NCBI RefSeq assembly: GCF_002210435.1
Contig: NZ_MZMV01000009.1
Location: 109,385 to 173,384, forward strand
Direction of reading: 5' to 3'
Origin: Micromonospora wenchangensis
GTDB taxonomy: Bacteria; Actinomycetota; Actinomycetes; Mycobacteriales; Micromonosporaceae
DNA: 64,000 nucleotides
Numbering within the stretch: position 1 is the stretch's first letter; each line of letters begins with the position of its first letter. This document shows positions 55,876-63,885 of this stretch, one piece after another. Made by a program: the position numbers and the translations under genes. The notes under the pieces were generated by a model. That model did no database searches, had not been told where the DNA came from, and saw nothing but the letters and a program-made list of their open reading frames with translations.

Positions 55876-56705
55876 GTGAGCTGATCCCCGGCCAGGCGGG
55901 TGCGCCGGCCGCCGAGTCACGGACCGGTGCCCCGGCCGACGGCACCGGGCTGATGGTGCGGGCCGAGCAGGTGCACAAGTCGTTCGGGTCGCTGGAGGTG
56001 CTCAAGGGCATCGACCTTCAGGTCCGTGCCGGCGAGGTGTGCTGCCTGCTGGGGCCGTCGGGCTCCGGCAAGTCGACCTTCCTGCGCTGCATCAACCACC
56101 TGGAAAAGATCAACGCCGGGTCGATCCGGGTGGACGGCGAGCTGATCGGCTACCGGGAACGCGGCGGCCGGCTGCACGAGATGCGGGAGAAGGAGGTGGC
56201 CGCGCAGCGCCGTTCGATAGGCATGGTGTTCCAGCGGTTCAACCTCTTCCCGCACATGACGGTGCTGGGCAACGTGACCGAGGCCCCGGTGCTGCTGGGC
56301 CGGGAGAAGAAGGCGGCGGCCCGGGAGCGGGCCGCGCAGCTGCTGGAGCGGGTGGGGCTGGGCGACAAGCTCGGCGCGTACCCCGGTCAGCTCTCCGGCG
56401 GGCAGCAGCAGCGGGTGGCGATCGCCCGCGCGTTGGCGATGCGGCCGAAGCTGATGCTCTTCGACGAGCCGACCAGCGCGCTCGACCCGGAGCTGGTCGG
56501 CGAGGTCCTGGACGTGATGAAGGACCTGGCCCGGGACGGGATGACCATGATCGTGGTGACCCACGAGATCGGTTTCGCCCGGGAGGTCGGCGACACGCTG
56601 GTCTTCATGGACGGCGGGGTGGTCGTCGAGTCCGGCGACCCGCGCGAGGTGATCGCCAACCCGCGGCACGAGCGGACCAGGACGTTCCTCGCCAAGGTGC
56701 TCTGA
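55872..56705 (+). CDS. Polar amino acid ABC transporter ATPase
   Basis: A 277-aa GlnQ/HisP-type ATPase. Walker A is [14 protein letters not shown], the Q-loop [13 protein letters not shown], the signature [17 protein letters not shown], Walker [17 protein letters not shown], and the switch His is in [13 protein letters not shown]. The family insertion with the [18 protein letters not shown] stretch is present. Residues 1-27 are a short unconserved extension. It completes the three-gene importer; a hairpin terminator follows. Confidence 0.93.
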   Translation: MSELIPGQAGAPAAESRTGAPADGTGLMVRAEQVHKSFGSLEVLKGIDLQVRAGEVCCLLGPSGSGKSTFLRCINHLEKINAGSIRVDGELIGYRERGGRLHEMREKEVAAQRRSIGMVFQRFNLFPHMTVLGNVTEAPVLLGREKKAAARERAAQLLERVGLGDKLGAYPGQLSGGQQQRVAIARALAMRPKLMLFDEPTSALDPELVGEVLDVMKDLARDGMTMIVVTHEIGFAREVGDTLVFMDGGVVVESGDPREVIANPRHERTRTFLAKVL

Positions 56706-56715
56706 GTTCCGGTCC

Positions 56716-56748
56716 ACCCCCGGCGTCGGCCGTGCCGCCGCCGGGGGT
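56716..56748 (+). terminator. Terminator hairpin of the second ABC operon
   Basis: ACCCCCGGCG (56716-56725) pairs perfectly with 56739-56748. It lies 11 nt behind the ATPase gene and just before the polA promoter. Confidence 0.6.
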
Positions 56749-56764
56749 TGTCGGGGGTACGGAC

Positions 56765-56770
56765 TAGAGT
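56765..56770 (+). promoter_or_regulatory. -10 box of polA (leaderless)
   Basis: TAGAGT lies 7 nt before the GTG start of polA, and no ribosome site is present. Confidence 0.5.
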
Positions 56771-56777
56771 CGCTGCC

Positions 56778-59486
56778 GTGACAGCTACGACGCCACGCCT
56801 GCTCCTCGTCGACGGACATTCCCTGGCATACCGGGCGTTCTTCGCCCTGCCGGTGGAAAACTTCTCCACCACGACCGGGCAGCCGACCAACGCGGTCTAC
56901 GGCTTCACCTCGATGCTGATCAACGTGCTCCGCGACGAGCAGCCCACCCACATCGTGGTCGCCTTCGACGTCTCCCGCCGCTCCTTCCGCACCGAGAAGT
57001 ACGCGGAGTACAAGGCCGGCCGCAGTGAGACCCCGGCCGACTTCAAGGGCCAGGTCAGCCTGGTCAAGGAGGTCCTCGACGCGCTGCGCGTCCCGGTCGT
57101 CGAGCGGGAGGGCTACGAGGCCGACGACGTCATCGCCACCCTCGCCTGCCAGGCCCGCGACCAGGGCATGCAGGTGCTGATCAGCACCGGCGACCGGGAC
57201 GCCTTCCAGCTCGTCGGCGACGACGTCACCGTGCTCTACCCGCGCAAGGGCGTCTCCGACCTGGCCCGGATGGACCCGGCGGCGATCGAGGCCAAGTACG
57301 GCGTCGGCCCGCAGCGCTACCGCGACCTGGCCGCCCTGGTCGGCGAGACCAGCGACAACCTGCCAGGCATCCCCGGCGTCGGCCCGAAGACGGCCGCCAA
57401 GTGGATCAACACCTACGGCGGGGTCGAGGGCGTGATCGCCCACGCCGACGAGATCAAGGGCAAGGCCGGCGACAGCCTGCGCGAGCGGCTCGCCGACGTG
57501 ATCCGCAACTACGAGATCAACTGCCTGGTCTCCGACCTGGAGCTGCCGATCCGCCCCGAGGACGCCCGCTGGCAGGGCTGGGACCGCGAGGCCGTGCACC
57601 AGGTCTTCGACACCCTCCAGTTCCGCATCCTGCGCGACCGGCTGTACCAGTACCTGGAGGCGGTGGAGCCGGAGGCCGAGGCCGGCTTCGACCTGGCCGG
57701 CGAGCGGCTCACCGCGCCCGGCGCGCTTGTCGACTGGCTGGCCGCGCACGTCCCCACCGGCACCCAGGTCGGCGTCGCCGTGAAGACGCCGGCCAAGCCG
57801 ACGAACCCCCGCGAGCGCTACGAGCCGCAGCTCGACGCGCTGGCCCTCGCGCTGGCCAGCGGCCCGGCCGCCTGGCTCGACCCGGCGACGCTGGCCGAGG
57901 CCGACGAACGCGCCCTGGCCGACTGGCTGGCCGACCCCCGGCAGCCCAAGGTGCTGCACGACAGCAAGCACGCCCGGCTGGCGTTCGCCGCCCGGGGCTG
58001 GACCCTGGCCGGCGTCGCCCGGGACACCGAGCTGGCCGCCTACCTGGCCCGCCCCGACCAGCGCTCCTACGACCTGACCGACCTGGCGCTGCGCTACCTG
58101 CACCGCGAGCTGCGGGTCGACGCGCCGGAGACCGGCCAGCTCACCTTCGACGGGCTCGGCGACGACGGCGAGGCCGAGCAGAACCTGATGCTCCAGGCGC
58201 GGGCCACCCTCGACCTGGCCGACGCGATCGACGCCGAGCTGTCCCGCGACGGCGAGCAGTCCGCCCGGCTGATGGCCGAGGTGGAGCTGCCCCTGTCCGA
58301 GGTGCTGGCCGGGATGCAGCGCGTCGGCATCGGCGCCGACCTGGACTACCTCCACGAGTTGGAGGCGCACTTCGCAGGCGAGGTGAAGTCCGCCGCCCAG
58401 GGCGCGTACGCCTCGGTGGGGCGGGAGTTCAACCTCGGCTCGCCCAAGCAGCTCCAGGAGCTGCTCTTCGGGGAGCTGGGGCTGCCCAAGACCAAGAAGA
58501 TCAAGACCGGGTACACCACCGACGCCGACGCGCTCCAGTGGCTCTACGCCCAGAACCCGCACCCCGTGCTGGAACACCTGCTGCGCCACCGGGACGTGGC
58601 GAAGCTCAAGACCACCGTCGACGGCCTGCTCAAGTCGGTCGCCGACGACGGGCGCATCCACACCACGTTCAAGCAGACCGTGGCGGCCACCGGCCGGCTC
58701 TCCTCCACCGACCCCAACCTCCAGAACATCCCGATCCGCACCGAGGAGGGCCGGCGCATCCGCCGGGCCTTCGTGGTGGGCGACGGCTACCAGACGTTGC
58801 TCACCGCCGACTACAGCCAGATCGAGATGCGGATCATGGCGCACCTGTCGTTGGACGAGGCGCTGATCGAGGCGTTCAACTCCGGCCACGACTTCCACGC
58901 CGCCACCGCGTCGTCGGTCTTCACCGTCCCGGTCGGCGAGGTCACCGCCGACCAGCGCCGCAAGATCAAGGCCATGAACTACGGCCTGGCGTACGGGTTG
59001 AGCGCCTTCGGCCTGTCCCAGCAGCTCGGCATCACCGCCGACGAGGCCCGGGGGCTGATGGAGAACTACTTCGCCGGCTTCGGCGGGGTGCGCGACTACC
59101 TGCACGAGGTGGTGGCCCGCGCCCGCCAGGACGGCTACACCTCCACCGTCCTCGGTCGCCGCCGCTACCTACCCGACCTGGTCAGCGACAACCGGCAGCG
59201 CCGGGACATGGCTGAGCGGATGGCGCTCAACGCCCCCATCCAGGGCTCGGCGGCCGACATCATCAAGGTCGCCATGCTGCGCGTCGACACCGCGCTGCGC
59301 GACGCCGGGCTGCGGTCCCGGATGCTGCTCCAGGTGCACGACGAGCTGGTCTTCGAGGTCGCCCCCGACGAGCGGGAGGCGTTGGAGACGCTGGTCCGGC
59401 AGGAGATGGGGGCGGCGTACCCGCTGTCGGTGCCGCTGGAGGTCTCCGTCGGCGTGGGCCGGGACTGGAACAGCGCCGACCACTAG
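56778..59486 (+). CDS. polA: DNA polymerase I
   Basis: A 902-aa replication and repair polymerase. The 5'-3' exonuclease domain (about 5-300) starts RLLLVDGHSLAYRAFFALP and includes GYEADDVIATLA and TGDRDAFQL. The middle domain (about 310-500) keeps the fold, but I do not see the Asp-x-Glu pair of a proofreading exonuclease (VGVAVKTPA stands in its place), as is normal for actinobacterial PolA. The polymerase domain has motif A DYSQIEMR (Asp678), motif B RRKIKAMNYGLAYG and motif C QVHDELVFE (Asp855). The GTG start is favoured by the -10 box 7 nt upstream; a longer frame to 56748 would include that box. Confidence 0.95.
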   Translation: MTATTPRLLLVDGHSLAYRAFFALPVENFSTTTGQPTNAVYGFTSMLINVLRDEQPTHIVVAFDVSRRSFRTEKYAEYKAGRSETPADFKGQVSLVKEVLDALRVPVVEREGYEADDVIATLACQARDQGMQVLISTGDRDAFQLVGDDVTVLYPRKGVSDLARMDPAAIEAKYGVGPQRYRDLAALVGETSDNLPGIPGVGPKTAAKWINTYGGVEGVIAHADEIKGKAGDSLRERLADVIRNYEINCLVSDLELPIRPEDARWQGWDREAVHQVFDTLQFRILRDRLYQYLEAVEPEAEAGFDLAGERLTAPGALVDWLAAHVPTGTQVGVAVKTPAKPTNPRERYEPQLDALALALASGPAAWLDPATLAEADERALADWLADPRQPKVLHDSKHARLAFAARGWTLAGVARDTELAAYLARPDQRSYDLTDLALRYLHRELRVDAPETGQLTFDGLGDDGEAEQNLMLQARATLDLADAIDAELSRDGEQSARLMAEVELPLSEVLAGMQRVGIGADLDYLHELEAHFAGEVKSAAQGAYASVGREFNLGSPKQLQELLFGELGLPKTKKIKTGYTTDADALQWLYAQNPHPVLEHLLRHRDVAKLKTTVDGLLKSVADDGRIHTTFKQTVAATGRLSSTDPNLQNIPIRTEEGRRIRRAFVVGDGYQTLLTADYSQIEMRIMAHLSLDEALIEAFNSGHDFHAATASSVFTVPVGEVTADQRRKIKAMNYGLAYGLSAFGLSQQLGITADEARGLMENYFAGFGGVRDYLHEVVARARQDGYTSTVLGRRRYLPDLVSDNRQRRDMAERMALNAPIQGSAADIIKVAMLRVDTALRDAGLRSRMLLQVHDELVFEVAPDEREALETLVRQEMGAAYPLSVPLEVSVGVGRDWNSADH

Positions 59487-59524
59487 CCTCCGCACCCACC
59501 GCACCGGCCAGACCAGGGGGAGAC

Positions 59525-60085
59525 ATGAGCACACTCACCGACCGACCGCACACCGCCCTGCTCGTCGTCGACGTGCAGAACGGGGTCGTCGCCGGGGCGT
59601 ACCGGCGTGACGACGTGGTCGCCAACGTGGCCGACCTGGTGCGGCGGGCCCGCCAGGAGGGGGTGCCGGTCGTCTGGGTGCAGCACTCCGACGCCCGCCT
59701 CGTCCGGGGCGGGGACGACTGGCGGATCGTCCCCGAGCTGGTCCCGGCCGACGCCGAACCGCTTGTCGAGAAGCTCTACGGCGACTCCTTCGAGGACACC
59801 GAGCTGGAGTCGGTGCTGGCCGGGCTGGGCGTCGGGCGGCTCGTGGTGGTCGGTGCGCAGACCGACGCGTGCGTCCGGTCGACCCTGCACGGCGCGCTCG
59901 TGCGGGGCTACGACACCACGCTGGTCGCCGACGCCCACACCACGCAGGACCGCACGCAGTGGGGCGCGCCGCCGCCCGAGCAGGTCGTCACGCACACGAA
60001 CCTCTACTGGACGCACCAGAAGGCCCCGGGGCGCACGGCGGGCACGGTCGCGACGAAGGACGTCGACTTCGCCACGACGGCCTGA
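59525..60085 (+). CDS. Isochorismatase-family cysteine hydrolase
   Basis: A 186-aa hydrolase. The catalytic triad is Asp16 (LLVVDVQNGV), Lys83 (EKLYGDSF) and Cys116 (GAQTDACVRST), with the cis-peptide Gly-Ala before it. Members cleave C-N or ether bonds, for example nicotinamide, N-carbamoyl compounds or isochorismate; the real substrate is not clear. The ATG has GGGGGAG 5 nt upstream. It lies 38 nt behind polA on the same strand. Confidence 0.88.
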   Translation: MSTLTDRPHTALLVVDVQNGVVAGAYRRDDVVANVADLVRRARQEGVPVVWVQHSDARLVRGGDDWRIVPELVPADAEPLVEKLYGDSFEDTELESVLAGLGVGRLVVVGAQTDACVRSTLHGALVRGYDTTLVADAHTTQDRTQWGAPPPEQVVTHTNLYWTHQKAPGRTAGTVATKDVDFATTA

Positions 60086-60099
60086 GGCCACCCCGCGGG

Positions 60100-60447
60100 T
60101 CAGCGCAGCGGGTCGTGGCCCCAGTTCATCAGCGACCAGCGCCACTTCGTGTCCCGGACGTCGCCGGCCGGTCGCTGCGCCAGGTGCCGGTGCACGTAGC
60201 CGATCACCTTGCGCATGTGCTGGTAGTCGGCGGCGGACAACTCGGCCCGCTTGCGGCGCAGCAGGTCGACGATCCGCCGGCCCGACGAGTGCCCCACCGA
60301 CTCGCCGCCGCCGGCCCGGCCACCCTTGTGCCAGCCGACCTGTTTGGATTCGGGCGTCTGCAACCAGGACGACAGCTCCCCGGGTTTCATGTTCACCGCC
60401 TCGGTGAACTCCCGGTAGGTCTGCTGCGGGTCGTCAGCTCGGCTCAT
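60100..60447 (-). CDS. DUF3140 family protein
   Basis: A 115-aa basic protein. It has the DUF3140 pattern: EFTEAVNMKPGELSSWLQTP, VGWHKGGRAGG, GHSSGRRIVDLLRRKRAEL, DYQHMRKVIGYVHRHLAQRP and a final KWRWSLMNWGHDP. Its function is unknown; the abundance of Lys, Arg and Trp suggests nucleic acid or chromatin contact. It is the downstream partner of the DUF2945 gene, with which it overlaps by 14 nt. Confidence 0.8.
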   Translation of the reverse strand: MSRADDPQQTYREFTEAVNMKPGELSSWLQTPESKQVGWHKGGRAGGGESVGHSSGRRIVDLLRRKRAELSAADYQHMRKVIGYVHRHLAQRPAGDVRDTKWRWSLMNWGHDPLR

Positions 60448-60640
60448 GGCGCAACGCCTCCGGCCGGTGGGCGACGTCGCGCCCCGAGTCGTCGTTGCGG
60501 ATCCGGTACCGCGGGTCGTCCGGCGCGGCGTTCACCGCGCGCCCCCGGACGTGCGTGCGTTCGGTCAATACCCCGTGGGCGCGACCGCTGTGGCTGGCCC
60601 AGGAGACGTGGTCACCCCGTCGAAACCGCTGCTCGGCCAT
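60434..60640 (-). CDS. DUF2945 (HVA1/TUDOR-like) family protein
   Basis: A 68-aa protein of a small SH3-like barrel fold: RFRRGDHVSWASHSGRAHG is the conserved start, followed by VRGRAVNAAPDDPRYRIRND and a final HRPEAL. The family is known as hypervirulence-associated TUDOR domain; its bacterial role is unknown. The ATG at 60640 gives the normal length, though its ribosome site is weak. The end overlaps the DUF3140 start by 14 nt, so the two are co-translated; the pairing of these two families is common in actinobacteria as I recall it. Confidence 0.75.
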   Translation of the reverse strand: MAEQRFRRGDHVSWASHSGRAHGVLTERTHVRGRAVNAAPDDPRYRIRNDDSGRDVAHRPEALRHEPS

Positions 60641-60720
60641 GGCCGCCGGGTACCCGACGGCACCGCCCCGAAACAACGCGCCCGGTCGGCCCGTCGCCGA
60701 CGGACCGGTCGGCGGGGCCC

Positions 60721-60810
60721 GGTGCCGGCCGGTCCGGTGCTGGCCGGTCCGGTGGTTGCCGGTCCAGGGCCGGTCGGTCCAGGGCCGGTCGGTCCGGTGC
60801 CGGGCCGGTC
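60721..60810. repeat. 15-bp minisatellite, six copies
   Basis: Six head-to-tail 15-bp units of the type GGTGCCGGCCGGTCC fill 60721-60810; copies four and five are identical (AGGGCCGGTCGGTCC). The array ends on the stop codon of the minus-strand methyltransferase gene and occupies half of the gap to the DUF2945 gene. Confidence 0.8.
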
Positions 60811-61618
60811 AGGTGGTGGCCGGCTTCTCGGTGACGAAGATGGCGGTGCCGGGGAAGAGCCGCCCGCGTAGCGGGCTCCACTGCCCCCAGGTCTCCCGGT
60901 GGCCGGCCGGCCATTCGGGTTCCACCAGGTCGAGCAGGCGGAAGCCGGCGCCGACCAGTTCGCGGATCCGGTCGCCGAGGGTCCGGTGCTGCTCCACGTA
61001 GCTGGCCACCCCCCGCTCGTCCTGCTCGACGTAGGGGGAGCGGTCGAAGTACGAGTGCACGGCGGTCAGCCCGCCCTCGCCGGGGTCGTCGAGGAAGACC
61101 CAGCGCATCGGGTGGGTCACCGAGAAGACCCAGCGCCCGCCGGGGCGCAGCACCCGATGCACCTCGGCCATCAGGGCGGCCGAGTCGGCGACGAACGGGA
61201 TCGCCCCGAACGCCGTGCAGGCGATGTCGAACGACGCCCCGGCGAACGGCAGGGCCAGCGCGTCGGCCTGTACCAGCGGGACGCGTACCCCGCTGCTGCC
61301 GGCGGCACGGGCGGCGTGCCGCAGCATGCCGGCGGACAGGTCGAAGGCGACCGGCTCGGCCCCCTGAGTGGCCAGCCAGCGGGCGCAGGACGCCGCGCCG
61401 CAGCCGACCTCCAGCACCCGCCGCCCGGCCAGCTCGCCGAGCAACCGCGCCTCGGATTCGCGCAGCCCCTCCGGGCACCAGCGGAAGTCCACCTCGCCCA
61501 GGAAGGCGCCGTGCTCGGCCTGGTAGTCGTCGGCATCGGCGTCCCACCAGCCGCGGTTGGCCCGTCGTGCCTCGGTGTCGCCCACCCGGCGTCGGATCAC
61601 CCGCTCGTCGTCGTCCAC
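60809..61618 (-). CDS. Class I SAM-dependent methyltransferase
   Basis: A 269-aa methyltransferase. Motif I is RRVLEVGCGAASCARWLA, the acidic loop is EPVAFDLSAGMLRHA, motif II is LPFAGASFDIACTAFGAIPF, and the post-motif is VLRPGGRWVFSVTHPMRW. The N-terminus RANRGWWDADADDYQAEHGAF is a frequent cap of small-molecule methyltransferases in actinobacteria. The acceptor is unknown. The GTG start lies 6 nt behind a TAGCGT box, so the transcript is probably leaderless. The 3' end abuts a 15-bp minisatellite. Confidence 0.87.
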   Translation of the reverse strand: MDDDERVIRRRVGDTEARRANRGWWDADADDYQAEHGAFLGEVDFRWCPEGLRESEARLLGELAGRRVLEVGCGAASCARWLATQGAEPVAFDLSAGMLRHAARAAGSSGVRVPLVQADALALPFAGASFDIACTAFGAIPFVADSAALMAEVHRVLRPGGRWVFSVTHPMRWVFLDDPGEGGLTAVHSYFDRSPYVEQDERGVASYVEQHRTLGDRIRELVGAGFRLLDLVEPEWPAGHRETWGQWSPLRGRLFPGTAIFVTEKPATT

Positions 61619-61624
61619 CCGTTC

Positions 61625-61630
61625 ACGCTA
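61625..61630 (-). promoter_or_regulatory. -10 box of the methyltransferase gene (leaderless)
   Basis: TAGCGT on the minus strand, 6 nt before the GTG start, with no ribosome site. Confidence 0.45.
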
Positions 61631-61795
61631 GGCCCTGCGGTGGCGTCGTCCGCCGGACCCCGGCGTGCGCGGCGCGGCGGACGGCCGTACGCTGTCGGTC
61701 CCGTGGGGTGGATGTGACGGATGAGACAGCGGAGGTGCTTTCCCACCGAAATCTCCGCTTTCGCAGCAGACGAGGTCGTGAGGACCCGGGAGGGC

Positions 61796-61826
61796 TTGCA
61801 CGCTGTGGTAATGCAGCGGGTAGGCT
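61796..61826 (+). promoter_or_regulatory. rpsA promoter
   Basis: TTGCAC (61796-61801) and TAGGCT (61821-61826) with a 19-nt spacer, a little longer than ideal. The predicted start is near 61833. Confidence 0.45.
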
Positions 61827-62004
61827 AGACGATGCGCTCGTGGATCGTGTACCTCGGCAGGGAGCAGGTGCGCGGTCACCGGAGCACCGATGATCCTCTT
61901 CTGGCGATCGTCAGGTGGGGTCGGTGGCGGATCCGCTGGCGCGAACGGGTCACTGCGACACCACGCCTGCTGTGACAACCCATCCGACCGGAGCAACCGC
62001 CCAC

Positions 62005-63501
62005 ATGACGAGCAGCATCGAGGCCCCCTCGAGCGCCACCCGGGTCACCCACGACGATCTCGGTTCCGAGGAGGCTTTCCTCGCCGCGATCGACGAGACC
62101 ATCAAGTACTTCAACGACGGCGACATTGTCGAAGGCACCGTCGTCAAGGTCGATCGGGACGAGGTCCTGCTCGACATCGGCTACAAGACCGAGGGTGTCA
62201 TCCCCTCGCGGGAGTTGTCGATCAAGCACGACGTGGACCCCGCCGAGGTCGTCTCGGTCGGTGACCACATCGAGGCCCTGGTCCTCCAGAAGGAGGACAA
62301 GGAGGGTCGGCTGATCCTCTCCAAGAAGCGGGCGCAGTACGAGCGGGCCTGGGGCACGATCGAGAAGATCAAGGACGAGGACGGCGTCGTCCGCGGCTCG
62401 GTCATCGAGGTCGTCAAGGGTGGTCTCATCCTCGACATCGGCCTGCGCGGCTTCCTGCCCGCGTCGCTGGTCGAGATGCGGCGGGTGCGTGACCTGCAGC
62501 CGTACGTCGGCCGCGAGCTCGAAGCCAAGATCATCGAGCTGGACAAGAACCGCAACAACGTGGTCCTGTCCCGCCGGGCCTGGCTGGAGCAGACGCAGTC
62601 CGAGGTGCGCACCGAGTTCCTCAACAAGCTCCAGAAGGGGCAGGTCCGCAAGGGCGTCGTCTCCTCGATCGTCAACTTCGGCGCGTTCGTCGACCTGGGC
62701 GGCGTGGACGGCCTGGTGCACGTCTCCGAGCTGTCCTGGAAGCACATCGACCACCCGTCCGAGGTCGTCGAGGTGGGCCAGGAGGTCGAGGTCGAGGTCC
62801 TGGACGTCGACCTGGACCGCGAGCGGGTCTCGCTGTCGCTGAAGGCGACCCAGGAGGACCCGTGGCGGCAGTTCGCCCGCACCCACGCGATCCAGCAGAT
62901 CGTGCCGGGTAAGGTCACCAAGCTGGTGCCGTTCGGCGCGTTCGTCCGGGTCGACGACGGCATCGAGGGCCTGGTCCACATCTCCGAGCTGGCCGAGCGC
63001 CACGTGGAGATCCCGGAGCAGGTCGTCCAGGTCGGCTCCGAGGTCATGGTCAAGGTCATCGACATCGACCTGGAGCGTCGCCGGATCTCGCTGTCGCTCA
63101 AGCAGGCCAACGAGGGCTTCGTCGAGGGCGAGGAGCACTTCGACCCGACCCTCTACGGCATGGCCGCGACGTACGACAACGAGGGCAACTACATCTACCC
63201 GGAGGGCTTCGACCCGGAGACGGGCGAGTGGCTCGAGGGGTACGACAAGCAGCGCGAGACCTGGGAGAACCAGTACGCCGAGGCGCGTCAGCGCTGGGAG
63301 GCCCACACCAAGCAGGTGCAGACCTCCCGGGCCGCCGACGCCGAGGCCGCTGCGAACCCGGCCCCGCCGGTCGCCACCGGTGGCACCACCACCTCGACCA
63401 GCTCGTCGGCCCCGAGCCGGCAGGCCGAGGAGCCGGCCGGCACCCTGGCCACCGACGAGGCGCTCGCCGCGCTGCGGGAGAAGCTCGCCGGCGGCAAGTG
63501 A
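62005..63501 (+). CDS. rpsA: 30S ribosomal protein S1
   Basis: A 498-aa RNA-binding protein of the small ribosomal subunit that helps load mRNA. Four S1 (OB-fold) domains are present: about 35-105 (VEGTVVKVDRDEVLLDIGYK), 122-190 (VRGSVIEVVKGGLILDIGLR), 210-280 (GVVSSIVNFGAFVDLGGVDG) and 297-365 (GKVTKLVPFGAFVRVDDGIE). The C-terminal 130 residues are acidic and then low-complexity Ala/Pro/Thr/Ser, ending ALAALREKLAGGK, as in other actinobacterial S1. The ATG at 62005 fits the usual MTSSIE-type start; the frame is open further upstream without a ribosome site. Confidence 0.95.
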   Translation: MTSSIEAPSSATRVTHDDLGSEEAFLAAIDETIKYFNDGDIVEGTVVKVDRDEVLLDIGYKTEGVIPSRELSIKHDVDPAEVVSVGDHIEALVLQKEDKEGRLILSKKRAQYERAWGTIEKIKDEDGVVRGSVIEVVKGGLILDIGLRGFLPASLVEMRRVRDLQPYVGRELEAKIIELDKNRNNVVLSRRAWLEQTQSEVRTEFLNKLQKGQVRKGVVSSIVNFGAFVDLGGVDGLVHVSELSWKHIDHPSEVVEVGQEVEVEVLDVDLDRERVSLSLKATQEDPWRQFARTHAIQQIVPGKVTKLVPFGAFVRVDDGIEGLVHISELAERHVEIPEQVVQVGSEVMVKVIDIDLERRRISLSLKQANEGFVEGEEHFDPTLYGMAATYDNEGNYIYPEGFDPETGEWLEGYDKQRETWENQYAEARQRWEAHTKQVQTSRAADAEAAANPAPPVATGGTTTSTSSSAPSRQAEEPAGTLATDEALAALREKLAGGK

Positions 63502-63570
63502 GCCGGAGGCTGGCCCCCACCGGGCATGACGTCTGACGTCGCACCCGGGTCCGGGTAGCCGCTGACACAG

Positions 63571-63614
63571 GAGCCCCGCCCCCGATCCGCCCACGCGGAC
63601 CGGGGGCGGGGCTC
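63571..63614 (+). terminator. rpsA terminator
   Basis: GAGCCCCGCCCCCG (63571-63584) pairs perfectly with 63601-63614, and inside it TCCGC (63586-63590) pairs with GCGGA (63595-63599). It lies 70 nt after the rpsA stop and is the strongest hairpin of its kind here. Confidence 0.75.
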
Positions 63615-63813
63615 TGTGCGTCCCCGGGTGCTCCGCTCCCGCCCCACCCCGCCTTCCTCACTCACCCCGCCCCGCCTGCCTTATCTATCCCGCCCTGCCC
63701 GGCACTGTTCCGCCTCGATCTCGCTCGTTCGGTCCGGCCCGGCTCGTTTCGGCCCGGCCTCCAGCCTGCCCTGTCGCCGTTACCGCCCGAGCCGGCCCGC
63801 GTCGTGGCGGAGA

Positions 63814-63885
63814 TGATCGACTCAGTTTCGGCGGCACAGCGGTTTCGCCGGCGTCGGATACCGCTATATCGCCGATGTTGCGGGG
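63814..63885. repeat. Dispersed palindrome, TAGCGGTATCC family, copy 4 (degenerate)
   Basis: The element begins with the TGATCGACTCA tag (63814-63824) and has a well-kept right arm GGATACCGCTATATCG (63856-63871). The left arm is eroded: only CGGCG (63829-63833) and AGCGGT (63838-63843) still pair with the right side. Confidence 0.55.

Larger units (their letters stand above)
61619..62004. other. 386-bp divergent region with the rpsA promoter and leader
   Basis: It separates the methyltransferase gene from rpsA. It holds the methyltransferase -10 box at one end and the rpsA promoter in the middle, leaving a leader of about 170 nt before rpsA. No gene is visible. The long leader leaves room for autoregulation, which is known for S1 in other bacteria. 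Confidence 0.5.

Noticed and set aside
60446..60871. Plus-strand frame with a repeated Gly-Pro-Val peptide over the minisatellite
   Set aside because: It lacks a ribosome site, runs antisense through the DUF2945 gene and the methyltransferase 3' end, and its repeat is simply the translated 15-bp array.
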